Assembly: GCA_020137815.1 (NCBI GenBank) | Contig: CM035362.1 | Location: forward strand, 2,140,729-2,204,728 | DNA: 64,000 bases | Source of the DNA: Hormiphora californensis | Lineage: Eukaryota; Ctenophora; Tentaculata; Cydippida; Pleurobrachiidae | Reading direction: 5' to 3' | In this document: piece by piece, positions 38,260-49,275 of the stretch | Numbering within the stretch: position 1 is the first letter of the stretch | Layout of the letters: every line of letters starts with the position of its first letter | Notes under the pieces: generated by a model | Told to the model about the DNA's origin: nothing | Databases searched by the model: none | The model's input: the letters and a program-made list of their open reading frames with translations, nothing else | Position numbers and translations under genes: made by a program

Positions 38260-39827
38260 TTACCAAGGCCAGTAAATCGACAACTTTGGAAAATAATCAC
38301 AAGCTGTCTGAAAAGATTCTTACCAATGATTGTTTCTTCAGTTTCCTCTCCTCCTCCTCTTCCTCTTCATCCTCTTCCTCCTCTTCCTCCTCCTCTTCTT
38401 TCAGGGGTCGCACGTTGTTAATTCTTGCCTCAACTGTTGCGTAGTTACCAGGGGGGTAGTACTGAGGGAGAGGGAGGGATAAAGGAAGGAATCAGTGCCA
38501 TTGCAACCAGGGAGATAGTACTGAGGGAGAGGGAGGGGATAAAGGAAGGCATCAGTGCCAGGACTTAGATCTCATAAGATCAAGTGAACCTAAGTGGCAA
38601 TGGTACCCCACGGCATCCGATTATGTGTATATATCTGGGACTATTGATTGCTAAACAATGATAAGAACTATTATACCTGACATACAACATACGATCCGCT
38701 TCCTTTTCCAGATGCAAATCCACAGTTCACCTCACTTGTTCTGTTCCAAACAACCTGAAAACGGAGATGCTGTTACCATGGCAACATGACAACGGAGATG
38801 CTGTTGTCATGGCAACCTATTGTTGTCATTACAATCAGCTCGAAATGTGTAGAGGTAGGGGAAGCGAGGCAAGACACCACGCACTGGTGAACCGTAAACA
38901 GGGGAAGAATAGCTATGCTACCAACCTGTGTAAAATGAAGGGCATTTTTTGAAGGATCCTTCTTGATTCCTCTTTCAAAATCCCAGTTATCAATTTCACT
39001 GTACCAGCCTTTCATAGAGGCATTGTAGGCCAGCAATTTGCCTAATTTGTGTGCAGAGGACCACCACAAATTCTCTCCCAGCGGGGTATCTGCAATTTGA
39101 ACACATGTGGTGGTGAAGACTGAAGACAGATAGATGATGAAATAGTACAGGCATGTCTCATACCGAATTATTATGTCTTCAGAGTCTAAAACTGTCTCTG
39201 ATCTTAGATTGCCAATGAAACACTGCCGAATATCTGGCAAGGTCTAAGTTAGACCTTATTAAGGTTAGACGCTAACCGGAGTGTGTCAGCTTCCTGTTAT
39301 CTCGGAGGTAGTTAGCCCATTTCTGCGTTGTATACTGGACCTTTCCAGCGCTTCTACCATAACACAAACCAAGCCGTGTCCTGAGACATAGATCTCTGTT
39401 AATATTTCCTGGTCTTGTTTGAATTTATGGAGCGTAAAGACAGCTTACCAAGCGGTTCAAACCGATGTGCTTTTGCAGGCTAAATGTTGCACGGGGAAGA
39501 AAAATATATATCAAGGATCAATAAAAAAGTAACCTACATACCTGGTGAAGATTCCTATAGTGATTGTGATGGTCAAGTATCTGTCTTTCCGCTGCCACGT
39601 TCAACTTCGTCTTACACGCACCCTCAACTAAAAAGGAAGAAATATTAATTGATTTTACAAATTGAAACATCAAAACACTTGGTCTTTGGCTGCCGCCAGA
39701 CCACGTTTTGATTCTCGCTCAGATCGGGTCGGCGCCCCAAGACAGATCGTTGGACAAGGATAAAAGAAGGGGTGACGGTTCAGTATAACTCACCTAGGGA
39801 TATGAGAATATACAGGAACACAGCCAT
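38260..39827 (-). CDS. Secreted CAP (CRISP/antigen 5/PR-1) protein with acidic tail
   Basis: Exons in transcription order: 39794-39827 (signal peptide MAVFLYILISL), 39542-39627, 39449-39479, an exon near 39285-39385, 38926-39089, 38677-38754, 38324-38461, 38260-38307. CAP signatures: HHNHYRNLH, TQKWANYLRDNRKLTHSG, GENLWW, GWYSEIDNWDF, NALHFTQVVWNRT, NCGFASGKGS, YYPPGNYA, so the His/Glu cavity residues are present. After the CAP domain comes a run of about 20 Glu/Asp residues, then RKLKKQSLTACDYFPKL and a Trp end. The phase between exon 39449-39479 and the TQKW exon is off by one unless an unusual acceptor (ACAGAG) is used, so that junction is uncertain. CAP proteins are usually secreted defence, venom-like or sterol-binding proteins; a specific role cannot be assigned. 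Confidence 0.8.
38448..38564. repeat. Tandem duplication across a CAP gene 3' splice site
   Basis: Two approximately 60-bp copies (38445-38504 and 38507-38564) share TAGTACTGAGGGAGAGGGAG. On the minus strand each copy holds CCCTCAG followed by TACTA, that is, the acceptor plus the first codons of exon 38324-38461. Confidence 0.8.
39687..39744 (-). mobile_element. Inverted-repeat element, family CTGTCTGGCG, copy B
   Basis: Minus-strand copy reading GGCGCCGACCCGATCTGAGC then GAGAATCAAAACG and CCGCCAG; its ends are eroded. Lies in an intron of the secreted CAP gene. Confidence 0.65.
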
Positions 39828-39930
39828 CTACACAGAACTAGAAACAGCACTCGAGAAATACTGATCCTCTTCAGCTGTAACTCAGTTACATATCGTCCCA
39901 TGTTGTTGACGTCCTGATGAGTCATGAGAG

Positions 39931-39948
39931 GGGAGAGAGAGAGAGAGA

Positions 39949-40011
<63 letters not shown>
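39931..40011. repeat. (GA)n microsatellite
   Basis: About 80 bp of GA dinucleotide about 100 bp upstream of the secreted CAP gene's start codon; it may lie in its promoter or 5' UTR. Confidence 0.93.
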
Positions 40012-40014
<3 letters not shown>

Positions 40015-40424
40015 AGGAATGGTATGATTGTTTCTGCGACCCGGCACCCGCCCTTCGAGCTAGTTTGTGTGTGTGTGTGTGTGGAAGGGGGACCGTGGGA
40101 AAAAAAGAGGGCATGTGCGCGCGATTCCAACTGAAAGGAAAACCTCGCGCCGTACGTTGCTGTACTTCGGTGAGTGAGACAGTGGCAAAAAATGCTCTTC
40201 TCAATCCGCCCGTCTTAATCCCAGAATCCGAACCACACACACAGGCACTTATCCCAACCAAGAATTATATCACAACCAATTTTGGTGTTCCAAACCAGGT
40301 AAATAAAAACTGTACAAAACACTTGATATGCCGAACCCTCTGCATAGAGCGACACAACAAAACACAAACTTTCATCAAGTTCAGTCCATATTGTATGTGC
40401 GCTAAAAGGGAGTGAGAATCGAGT

Positions 40425-41389
40425 TCAGTCCATTTTCGGGGGGAACATCTTTCTCCATTTCAACCAGGTAGGAACGGGGCCACCTCGCTTCTTTGTCCCG
40501 TATGTGTAAACAGAATCATGGATAACACCCATCTTGTGCAGTGTTTTTCGTGGTATAGCGGTCAGGGGTCGACTCTCTACCGGTTCTAGCTCACTTGGTT
40601 TGTGCTGGAAATCAATCTGAAAGAGAGGGTTTAGGGGATAAAACGTTTTTTATAACGGCATTAGGGGGTTTAGGGGGTAAAAAGGGAGTATAAAGGGGGG
40701 TATAAGAGATATGCATTATTAATCAATTAATTGTTAACAAACCAACATATAGATATAAGTCAATTTCCTATTTTGTTAATCGATTCAAAAAAATTTTGTA
40801 TTGTTACACAAATTAACATGACCACCCCCCCCCCCCCCAACCAACATGTAGATATAAAGTCACGTACCGGCCATACATCCTTAGTCTCTTGTACATCTAG
40901 ATAGCCGGGAAGTAGCTTTTTCATTTCAGCCACCTCTACAAAGACTACGTCTTGTTTTGCCACTTTGTCATATGCAACCAGCTTTATGTCCTCTTTTGAT
41001 TTCTCAGGCTTCCTGATGAGAGGCTGGAAATTATTAATATTAGGGGGTAAAGTCGGATTTTTGAAGTTGCCTCCCCCAAATGACCGCACAGGAGAAGGGG
41101 GTAACAACTTCAAAAAATCCAACTTTAATTGTAATTCTTATAAAACTTTTAATTTATTCGTTAATATATTTGTAACTTAATCACTTTTTAGCTACTTTAT
41201 ACAGTTCTTTATTCAACCGACAATGTTAAACTAAATTTCAATCAGTTTATGTCTAATTTAATTCCGTTTCAATGTCCTATAATACACCTACCAAGCAGTG
41301 ACAGTGGTTCCAGTGGCAGCCAGACTATGTAACACCACCTGGACTCTTTGGACAGTGGGCCTGTATACCAATCTCCTTGTTGCTGACAT
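40425..41389 (-). CDS. Small basic protein of unknown function, three exons
   Basis: Exon 40425-40616 ends in a stop and encodes IDFQHKPSELEPVESRPL followed by KTLHKMGVIHDSVYTYGT and a basic end (PTWLKWRKMFPPKMD). Exon 40868-41023 encodes KPEKSKEDIKLVAYDK, QDVVFVEVAEMKKLLPGYLD and ends in phase 0. The first exon begins at ATG 41389 (MSATRRLVYRPTVQRVQ); using a GTGGTG donor at 41337-41338 joins in frame to give about 133 residues. The stronger donor at 41297 would be out of frame. The basic N-terminus without acidic residues resembles a mitochondrial targeting sequence, and the size would suit a mitochondrial ribosomal or respiratory subunit, but I do not recognise the family. Confidence 0.5.
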
Positions 41390-42045
41390 GCTAAAAGGGA
41401 GTGAGGAGAATTTATTCATTGGAGGGTGACAAGAATATATTTACTGGAGAGGAGCTTGGAAGGGGTGAGAGGTAGAGGTCGGATAGTTTGAATATATTTC
41501 CAAATCGCAAACATTGCCATGGGGTGAGAGGCATGTGAGAGGGAGTTTGAACAGCGTGGCTTTATGTTTTAATGAAAGATCCAGTACAACATGTGGTCCA
41601 TTAGCCATCCCTTCGCCACTTGTTATGTTCTAATCCTCATTTACATTTGTTGCCCACGTGGGGTGCGGTGAGACAGGGTCGATCAAGGCAATTCACCACG
41701 CCATTGCGACAAAAGAAACGTAGAAATGTATCCGGGTTGAGAGGTAGGTGAGAGCTGGGGTTTGATTGCATTGCTAGACCCTATCTCAAACCAAAACGGG
41801 TTTGAACAGAACAAGAGTTGTTACTGACAGAGCCTGAATATAGTGGAGACACACCAAACTCGAAATTCTTTCCGGAAGAATAAAACATTTCTACACATTA
41901 CCAAATTATACAGAGCTTCATTTCGACAATATTTATATTTTTCCCTCTCGCCATGTTCACTTCAAATGGTCCATCTCTCTCACATATATGACGTCGATCA
42001 ATTAATTTTTACAACATCATATGACTGGCCTACTCCAGTTCTCTA

Positions 42046-45000
42046 CTAGTTGTAGACAGTTCCGACAGTTCCGACCAAGCTGATTCCCGTTCCAATACTC
42101 TCGTCGACCTCCCCCGCCGTAGAGGGGCACTGACACACAAATCTCCTTTTCCGGGTATGATCAAAACTGTCATCGAACTGACCCCATCTGGCTATCGATA
42201 AGACCTGCTGTCCAACTGTTCCGATATAGTCAGCGTTGTCTGGCATGTACCTCGTCCACTCCATCCCATAGAATTCAGAAAGCTGCAGGGAGGTAAGGGA
42301 TATATGTCAGGATATCAGGCAGGGGGAGGGAGATATTAGGTCGTGACCTAATATCTCCCTCCCCCTTCCACACCTCCCTTCCACACCTCCCTTCCACACC
42401 TCCCCCTTCCACACCTCCCTTCCACACCTCCCTTCCACACCTCCCTTCCCCACCTCCCTTCCACACCTCCCTTCCACACCTCCCTTCCACACCTCCCTTC
42501 CACACCTCCCTTCCACACCTCCCTTCCACGCCTCCCTTCCACACCTCCATTCCACACCTCCCTTCCACACCTCCCTTCCACACCCATTCCACACCTCCCT
42601 TCCACACCTCCCTTCCACACCTCCCTTCCACACCTCCCTTCCACACCTCCCTTCCACACCTCCCTTCCACAACTCCCTTCCACACCTCCCTTCTACACCT
42701 CCCTTCCACACCTCCCTTCCACACCTCCCTTCTCCACACCTCCCTTCCACACCTCCCTTCCACAACTCCCTTCCACACCTCCCTTCTACACCTCCCTTCC
42801 ACACCTCCCTTCCACACCTCCCTTCCACACCTCCCTTCCACACCACCCTTCCACACCACCCTTCCACACCTCCCTTCCACACCTCCCTTCCACACATCCC
42901 TTCCACACCTCCCTTCCACACCTCCCTTCCACACCTCCCTTCCACACCTCCCTTCCACACCTCCCTTCCACACCTCCCTTCCACACCTCCCTTCCACACC
43001 TCCCTTCCACTCCTCCCTTCCACACCTCCCTTCCACACCTCCCGGCTCCCTTCCACACCTCCCTTCCACACCTCCCTTCCACACCTCCCTTCCACACCTC
43101 CCTTCCACACCTCCCTTCTCCACACCTCCCTTCCACACCTCCCTTCCACACCTCTCTTCCACACCTCCCTTCTACACCTCCCTTCCACACCTCCCTTCCA
43201 CACCTCCCTTCCACACCTCCCTTCTCCACACCTCCCTTCCACACCTCCCTTCCACACCTCTCTTCCACACCTCCCTTCTACACCTCCCTTCCACACCTCC
43301 CTTCCACACCTCCCTTCCACACCACCCTTCTCCACACCTCCCTTCCACACCTCCATTCCACACCTCCCTTCCACACCTCCCTTCCACACCTCCCTTCCAC
43401 ACCTCCCTTCCACACCTCCCTTCCACACCTCCCTTCCACACCTCTCTTCCACACCTCGTGACCGTCACGAGGTGTGGAATGGGGAGGTATCAATATTCGG
43501 GTGGGTTGGGGCATTGGACAAGTGTTATTTCAATTAGTGCCAGAAAGGGCAACATATACGTATAGGGTAAGCTGGGGTAAAAGTGGCCCACTTTTAACGT
43601 TTTAGGTTCTAAAATACGCAATTTATACAGCAGGAAGAAAAAAATTATATAGGCTATCCAATGAAACCTTTTCCTTTCAGCCGAGCTAAATTTTATTATC
43701 TACAAGTTTTATTTAATGGGTTAATTAATCAATTCAAATAATTTGGTGAGGCGTTTTTTGGAAAATTTGCACCGGGGCAAAGTGGCCCAAGCCAATAGCA
43801 TTGCTCGATTTTATCACGTGCCTGGTGTTGTTAGACGAAACGATCAAACTAGGGGCAAAATGGCCCATGTTCTGCACCGGAACATGGGCCACTTTGCCCC
43901 TAATTTGATCGTCTGTACTACATTTTTGTGCATTCCAATATCACGTGGTATTGCAGGCGCCATTTCATTGGTCCTAGAGGTGGGCCACTTTGCCCCAGAC
44001 CGGACCACTTTGCCCCGGAGAGTGGGCCATATTTGCCCCGATTTCACAAAATTGACAATTAAGACAACAAAAATGCCAATTTCTTCAAAAATTTTTATAC
44101 CACGTTTTAGAGAATTATAAAGCCTAACTGGCAGTTTTTGCAAAATTAAAATCGGCCAACCCAAACAGAAATGACAGCAGTTTTAAAGCGAAAATTCGGA
44201 ACAGAACGAGCAGGTCTCCGCTGGAGAAAAAGTCACGTGACCACATGTAATAACTAGGGCCACTTTGCCCCATACATGGGCCACTTTACCCCGCGGGCCA
44301 TTTCACCCCAGCTTACCCTAATAGAAAGAGTTTTTATAATAATGATGATAACAACTTACAGCTTCACCATCTGTCCAATGCCAAACTCCCTCCTCCCCGA
44401 AGTCATTACCTCCCAGCCACAACCAGTTGTCCGAGTTAAACTTTGTTAGGGTAGAATTCCTGAAACGGAGCTTTGTCAAACTTTGCTAGGGTAGAATTCC
44501 TGAAACGGAGCTTTGTCAAACTTTTCTAGGGTAGAATTCCTGAAACGGAGCTTTGTCAAACTTTTCTAGGGTAGAATTCCTGAAACGGAGCTTTGTCAAA
44601 CTTTTCTAGGGTAGAATTCCTGAAACGGAGCTTTGTTAAACTTTTCTAGGGTAGAATTCCTGAAACGGAGCTTTGTTAAACTTTTCTAGGGTAGAATTCC
44701 TAAAACGGAGCTTTGTCAAACTTTTCTAGGGTAGAATTCCTGAAACGGAGCTTTGTCAAACTTTTCTAGGGTAGAATTCCTGAAACGGAGCTTTGTCAAA
44801 CTTTTCTAGGGTGGAAGTCCTGAAACGAAGTTTTGTCAAACTTTTCTAGGGTAGAATTCCTGAAACGGAGCTTTGTCAAACTTTTCTAGGGTAGAATTCC
44901 TGAAACGGAGCTTTGTCAAACTTTTCTAGGGTAGAATTCCTGAAACGGAGCTTTGTCAAACTTTTCTAGGGTAGAATTCCTGAAACGGAGCTTTGTCAAA

Positions 45001-48000
45001 CTTTTCTAGGGTAGAATTCCTGAAACGGAGCTTTGTCAAACTTTTCTAGGGTAGAATTCCTGAAACGGAGCTTTGTTAAACTTTTCTAGGGTAGAATTCC
45101 TGAAACGGAGCTTTGTCAAACTTTTCTAGGGTAGAATTCCTGAAACGGAGCTTTGTCAAACTTTTCTAGGGTAGAATTCCTGAAACGGAGCTTTGTCAAA
45201 CTTTTCTAGGGTGGAATTCCTGAAACGAAGTTTTGTCAAACTTTTCTAGGGTAGAATTCCTGAAACGGAGCTTTGTCAAACTTTTCTAGGGTAGAATTCC
45301 TGAAACGGAGCCTTGTCAAACTTTTCTAGGGTAGAACTCCTGAGGAAGGAGCTTATATTGGTGATTTGGAGCACCCCAATGGCCAATATTGGTGGTTGTA
45401 TTCTATCCTTTTATGGACCTAGAGATGTAGGTTGTATTCTATCCTTTTATGGACCTAGAGATGTAGGTTTCTTATTGATGTCACACAGCTTCAAGATATA
45501 ATACTCAGTAGGCACAGATAAAATTACAGGTGGCTGATGGATATCATAGTGGTACTTACACGGAACCCAGAAAGACGTGGAAAAGACGTTTCAACTCATT
45601 CAGATCGTTACCATTCTGAACCTGAAAGAATTGTTGATCTGGGTTTTAAAAATGGAACGAAACAGAAGTAACAGAAGTGAGTAAGGATAGTACTGCAACT
45701 ATAACACTCACCTTCACCCAATTAGGTTTTGGCTTACTAATAGTTGATTATAACAGTATAAGTCGGATCCCAATATACTGGGATGATAGGGAGAAAGGGT
45801 TCTACCCGGTAAATCTGGGTCCAACTGTATATCTGTTACGTCACATACCTTTCCGAGTATCAGTCCGGCATTGTTACACTCTTTCTTTGCGTGATGCCAC
45901 GTGACAAAATTCATACCCAGAATGTATTTCCCCTTGTAGTCACATGCGTAGGGGTGCTCCTGGGGGTTTTAGCTGTTATACACAGATTAAAGGGCACCTT
46001 GCTCGAACCTAGTAAGTAGTAACCATGGTTACTGCCCACTTAGTAACGAACCTAGTAACCATGGTTATTGCCCACTTAGTAACGAACCTAGTAACAATGG
46101 TTACCGCCAACTTAATAACGAACCTAGTAACCATGGTTACCGCCCACTTAGTAACGAACCTTGTAACAATGGTTACAGCCCACTTAGTAACGAACCTAGT
46201 AACCATGGTTACCACCCACTTAGTAACGAACCTAGTAACAATGGTTACTGCCCACTTAGTAACGAACCTTGTAAGTGAAAGTATCGTCCCACTTAGTAAC
46301 GAACCTAGTAACCATGGTTACCGCCCACTTAGTAACGAACCTTGTAAGTGAAAGTATCGTCCCACTTAGTAACGAATCTAGTAACCATGGTTACCGCCCA
46401 CTTTATAACGAACCTAGTAACAATGGTTACTGCCCACTTAGTAACGAACCTAGTAACCATGGTTACCACCCACATAGTAACGAACCTAGTAACAATGGTT
46501 ACCGCCCACATAATAACGAACCTTGTAAGTGAAAGTATCGTCCCACTGCCCACTGTGATCAATCCTCATCTGGTTTTGATAGTACCATATACCATGTTTC
46601 TGGAGGGGAGGTGGTGTGAGACTTATTATTGGTTTTGATAGTACCATATACCATGTTTCTGGAGGGGAGGTGGTGTGAGACTTATTATTGTCTGATATAT
46701 GTATCTTTTTTATAGTACAAACCCTTAATTGGGTCTAATTGGTTGCAGTGTCATAAATCCAAATCATAAATCATTTTGGATTTATGAATGTAAATACACT
46801 ATAACCAATTAGATCCAATTAGATAGGGGTAATTCCTCAACTAATATGGTGATAGACTTTTGGAATCTCATTCAGGGGATAATTTGGGATGTGTTAGTGA
46901 AGAAATTTCAATGGGGGGGTTCCCATGGTATACTTTGGTATACTTTGGTATACTTTGGCATATGGAAAATTCCAAAAAAATATGTGGAAGGTACCAAAGT
47001 ATACCAAAGTATACCATATCTTTTTAATAGCTTTACGTACTTTAAAGTGTTAATTTACAATAATTAAGGCTTTAAAACAGTTTTTATAAACTTTCTTAAC
47101 TCATAAACTTGAGGTTAACTAGGCTAAATTGGCTAATTTCATAGAATCGAGGAAAATTATTTTGCCTATGAAATGATGAGTCACAAAACTGGGGTTTGAC
47201 ACATTGGGACTCATTTGAGTGCGATAAAAAACTTTTTAAAAAGTCAAGAAAAAGTTCAAATAGTATTTGGTAAAGTCTCTAAAAATTTTTCAAAAATTGC
47301 CCCAACCGGGAATTGAACCCCTGGCCACTGAGTGGCCAGCCTTGTGCACTAGCCGGATGATGTAACATACGTAAAAATCAGTTTAATAAGCTTTATATTA
47401 CCAATTTAGAACGAAATAAGGATGTAGTTTTACAAATTTAGTCAATTATTTTATCTTATCGCTTAAATTTTACCTTTTTCAAAATTTTTATGGTATACTT
47501 TGGTATACCTTGGTATATTTTGGTATACTTTGGTATACTTTGGTATATGGAAAATCGCTGAAAAAGTTGTGGAAAGTGCCAAAGTATACCAAAGTATACC
47601 ATGGGAACCCCCCCATTTCAATAATTCCTCAGCGACAGACTACTAACTAGCTCAAACACTCAAACAAATAATTCAAATTTACTTTTTGTTTCCTCTGGTC
47701 AGGCATCTTGTTCATCCACATGTGGAAATCAACAGGGTTCTCACCGGTGGCCCACTCCCAGTCCTACGAAAATTATCATTAGATTGTTGAACTTGGTCAA
47801 ATATACCACTTTGTAAGTGTTGCTAGCTGGGAAGCAGAGTTGCCCCAACTTGTTATGTTCTAACCCTCCTTTACATTTGGGGGTGGGGTGAGCGAAACAC
47901 AGTCTAGCTAGGCAAGCCCCAACAAGGGTACCACACAACTACAACAATAACTCATTTTATTAATCCTTCCATCCAAAAAGAGCTCACATACAGTCGGTGT

Positions 48001-49047
48001 TATAGGTTAGTCGTGTGGGTGAATCCGTAGTTGTTTTTCGTTTTCCTGAGGCCGGTCCAAACCCACTGATCTGCAGCCCACCTGAAAATAAAACAAAAAT
48101 TGAAAATACAGTCGGACCCCGATTTAGTGGCACCCTCGGGGGAAATTGGTTTTGTCCACTAAATCGGGGTGTCCACTAAATCGAGGTCAAATACTATATC
48201 AAATACTATATCGGGGGAAAATTATCCTGCCACTAAATCGGGGTGCCACTAAATCGGGGGCCACTAAATCGGGGTCCGACTGTACTAGAAAATACTACTA
48301 ATTGAAAATAGTAGTTAATTCAGGGGGAGTTTATCCTCGAGGTAAATCGGGGTTTCGGTATATATATCGAGTTCCGACAGTTGATCTTACATGTTCTTTT
48401 TGTTTGTGTATTTGTCATACGCAAGGTTGAGAAGAGTTTTAATCTCCGTGTTCTTTTCTTCATCATTAACCGTCGCCAGAGTTCCTACGTAAGTGTATCC
48501 CATACCTGATAAAATAGTTTTATAAAGGAGCACATAAAAAGGCGGATTTTAATGAAGGAGCAATGTCAAAAGTCGAATAGTAAGTTTTATGAAGGAGCAA
48601 TTTTCCGGTTTTATGAAGGAGTAAAAACTTTGGATTGGACGTACCGATCTTGAAGTCCCTGCATTTGTTTTCTGCCATATCGTAGTCCACCTGGTTCTGA
48701 AGTTACGAAAACTGTCAATTTGTTTACAAGGAATGATTTGGTTTGTGCAGCAGGGAGAGAAAGTTCTAAAATAATTAACTAATTTCGCCCTTAATCCATG
48801 ACTCAACTTAGGCGAAATCATCTTCATAAATCGATCAAAGAATGGGACATGAGTAAAGCCAGTTGGCCCAAAAACAGAGCAAACAAAAAATTAGCCAAAC
48901 CTTGAAGAAGATGAGATTGCAGGTCATGTAGACATTAGCATCGTTCGTCCCAGAGAGCGCCTTGAGGGCATGGATCTGGGTGATATTAATCGCCTGGATC
49001 ACCACCGGGCTGGCTACCACGAGGAGCAGCAGAATCGGGGACATCAT
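42046..49047 (-). CDS. Secreted protein with two C-type lectin-like domains, about 331 aa
   Basis: Exons: 48901-49047, 48645-48696, 48391-48505, 47992-48081, 47683-47763, 45849-45959, 45560-45621, 44360-44459, 42046-42282. Exon 1 gives a signal peptide (MMSPILLLLVVASPVVIQA). CTLD 1: NQVDYDMAENKCRDFK, YTYVGTLATVNDEEKN, WVWTGLRK, DWEWATGENPVDFHMW, PYACDYKGKYILG. CTLD 2: NFVTWHHAKKECNNAG, WLWLGGNDFGEEG, VWHWTDGEALSEF, RRFVCQCP. The WIGL-type core and flanking Cys are kept, but the EPN/QPD and WND calcium-binding motifs are not evident, so sugar binding cannot be assumed. Exon 47992-48081 is one base short and has an in-frame TAA; one added base restores both frame and length. Introns hold a minisatellite, two MITEs and two other arrays. 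The tail after CTLD 2 is Gly/Val-rich without a membrane anchor. Confidence 0.82.
42322..42365. repeat. 44-bp palindrome at the edge of the 13-bp minisatellite
   Basis: Arms GGGGGAGGGAGATATTAGGT and complement around a 2-4 base centre; the right arm merges directly into the array. Confidence 0.85.
42362..43459. repeat. 13-bp minisatellite CACCTCCCTTCCA
   Basis: About 84 copies with few variants (CACCACCCTTCCA, CACCTCTCTTCCA, occasional CTTCT), in an intron of the lectin gene. All three minus frames are open because 13 is not a multiple of 3, giving the same WKGGVEGRCGREV peptide repeat in each frame; these are not genes. Confidence 0.97.
43450..43479. repeat. Palindrome closing the 13-bp minisatellite
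   Basis: CCACACCTCGTGAC is followed at once by its complement GTCACGAGGTGTGG; the array sequence turns back on itself here. Confidence 0.85.
43565..44318. mobile_element. 754-bp MITE built of GGGGCAAAGTGGCCC motifs
   Basis: Terminal inverted repeats GGGTAAGCTGGGGTAAAAG and CACCCCAGCTTACCC are flanked by TA on both sides. The interior has many GGGCCACTTTGCCCC units in both orientations and an inner hairpin around 43853-43900. TA duplication suggests Tc1/mariner-type mobilisation. It lies in the lectin gene intron next to exon 44360-44459. Confidence 0.85.
44441..45345. repeat. 40-bp minisatellite carrying a 3' splice site in every unit
   Basis: About 22 nearly identical 40-bp units (AAACTTTTCTAGGGTAGAAT then TCCTGAAACGGAGCTTTGTC). 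On the minus strand each unit reads CCGTTTCAG followed by GAATTCTACCCTA, which is exactly the acceptor and first bases of lectin exon 44360-44459. Confidence 0.95.
46013..46550. repeat. 36-bp minisatellite with CCATGG dyads
   Basis: About 14 units of GCCCACTTAGTAACGAACC followed by TAGTAACCATGGTTACC or AACAATGG variants. 36 is a multiple of 3, so long VTNLVTMVTAHL frames appear on both strands; they are artefacts. Intron of the lectin gene. Confidence 0.95.
46913..47614. mobile_element. 702-bp MITE with 8-bp target duplication
   Basis: Terminal inverted repeats GGGGGGGTTCCCATGGTAT and complement, flanked by the identical 8-bp ATTTCAAT at 46905-46912 and 47615-47622. Both ends carry several TGGTATACTT units. 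An 8-bp duplication is typical of hAT elements (inference). It also contains a tRNA-like segment. Confidence 0.88.
47300..47356 (-). other. tRNA-like segment with pol III A and B boxes
   Basis: On the minus strand TAGTGCACAAG (47341-47351) fits the A-box consensus and GGTTCAATTCC (47309-47319) fits the B box. Between them TGGCC-ACTCAGT-GGCCA makes a 5-bp stem with a 7-base loop like an anticodon arm. The acceptor stem does not pair, so it is a degenerate tRNA or tRNA-derived repeat, not a functional tRNA. Confidence 0.5.
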
Positions 49048-49157
49048 GGTGGGAAATGGACCTCATCAGGGCATGGGCATATTCTCGACCTGGGATGATA
49101 GTATGGGATGATATGATGAGAGAGAGAGAGGGAAGGGGAGACAAGGAGAGAGATGGG

Positions 49158-49159
<2 letters not shown>

Positions 49160-49242
<83 letters not shown>

Positions 49243-49275
49243 GAGAGAGAGCTCTCTCTCTCTCTCTCTCTCTCT
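49160..49275. repeat. (GA)n turning into (CT)n
   Basis: About 90 bp of GA switches at GAGCTC (near 49251) to about 24 bp of CT, so the end can fold into a hairpin. It lies about 110 bp upstream of the lectin gene start codon. Confidence 0.93.

Noticed and set aside
42275-43514. Long open frames on the minus strand with WKGGVEGRCGREV repeats
   Set aside because: They are the three frames of a 13-bp minisatellite, overlap each other and have no splice or start context.
44441-45345. CRISPR-like array of 40-bp repeats
   Set aside because: Units are contiguous with no unique spacers, the genome is eukaryotic and the unit is derived from an exon edge.
46009-46638. VTNLVTMVTAHL repeat protein
   Set aside because: A 36-bp minisatellite in a lectin gene intron; the open frame follows from the unit length being a multiple of three, and both strands are open.
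47300-47356. Functional tRNA gene
   Set aside because: The acceptor stem does not pair, the base before the anticodon is C instead of U, and the segment is inside a transposon.
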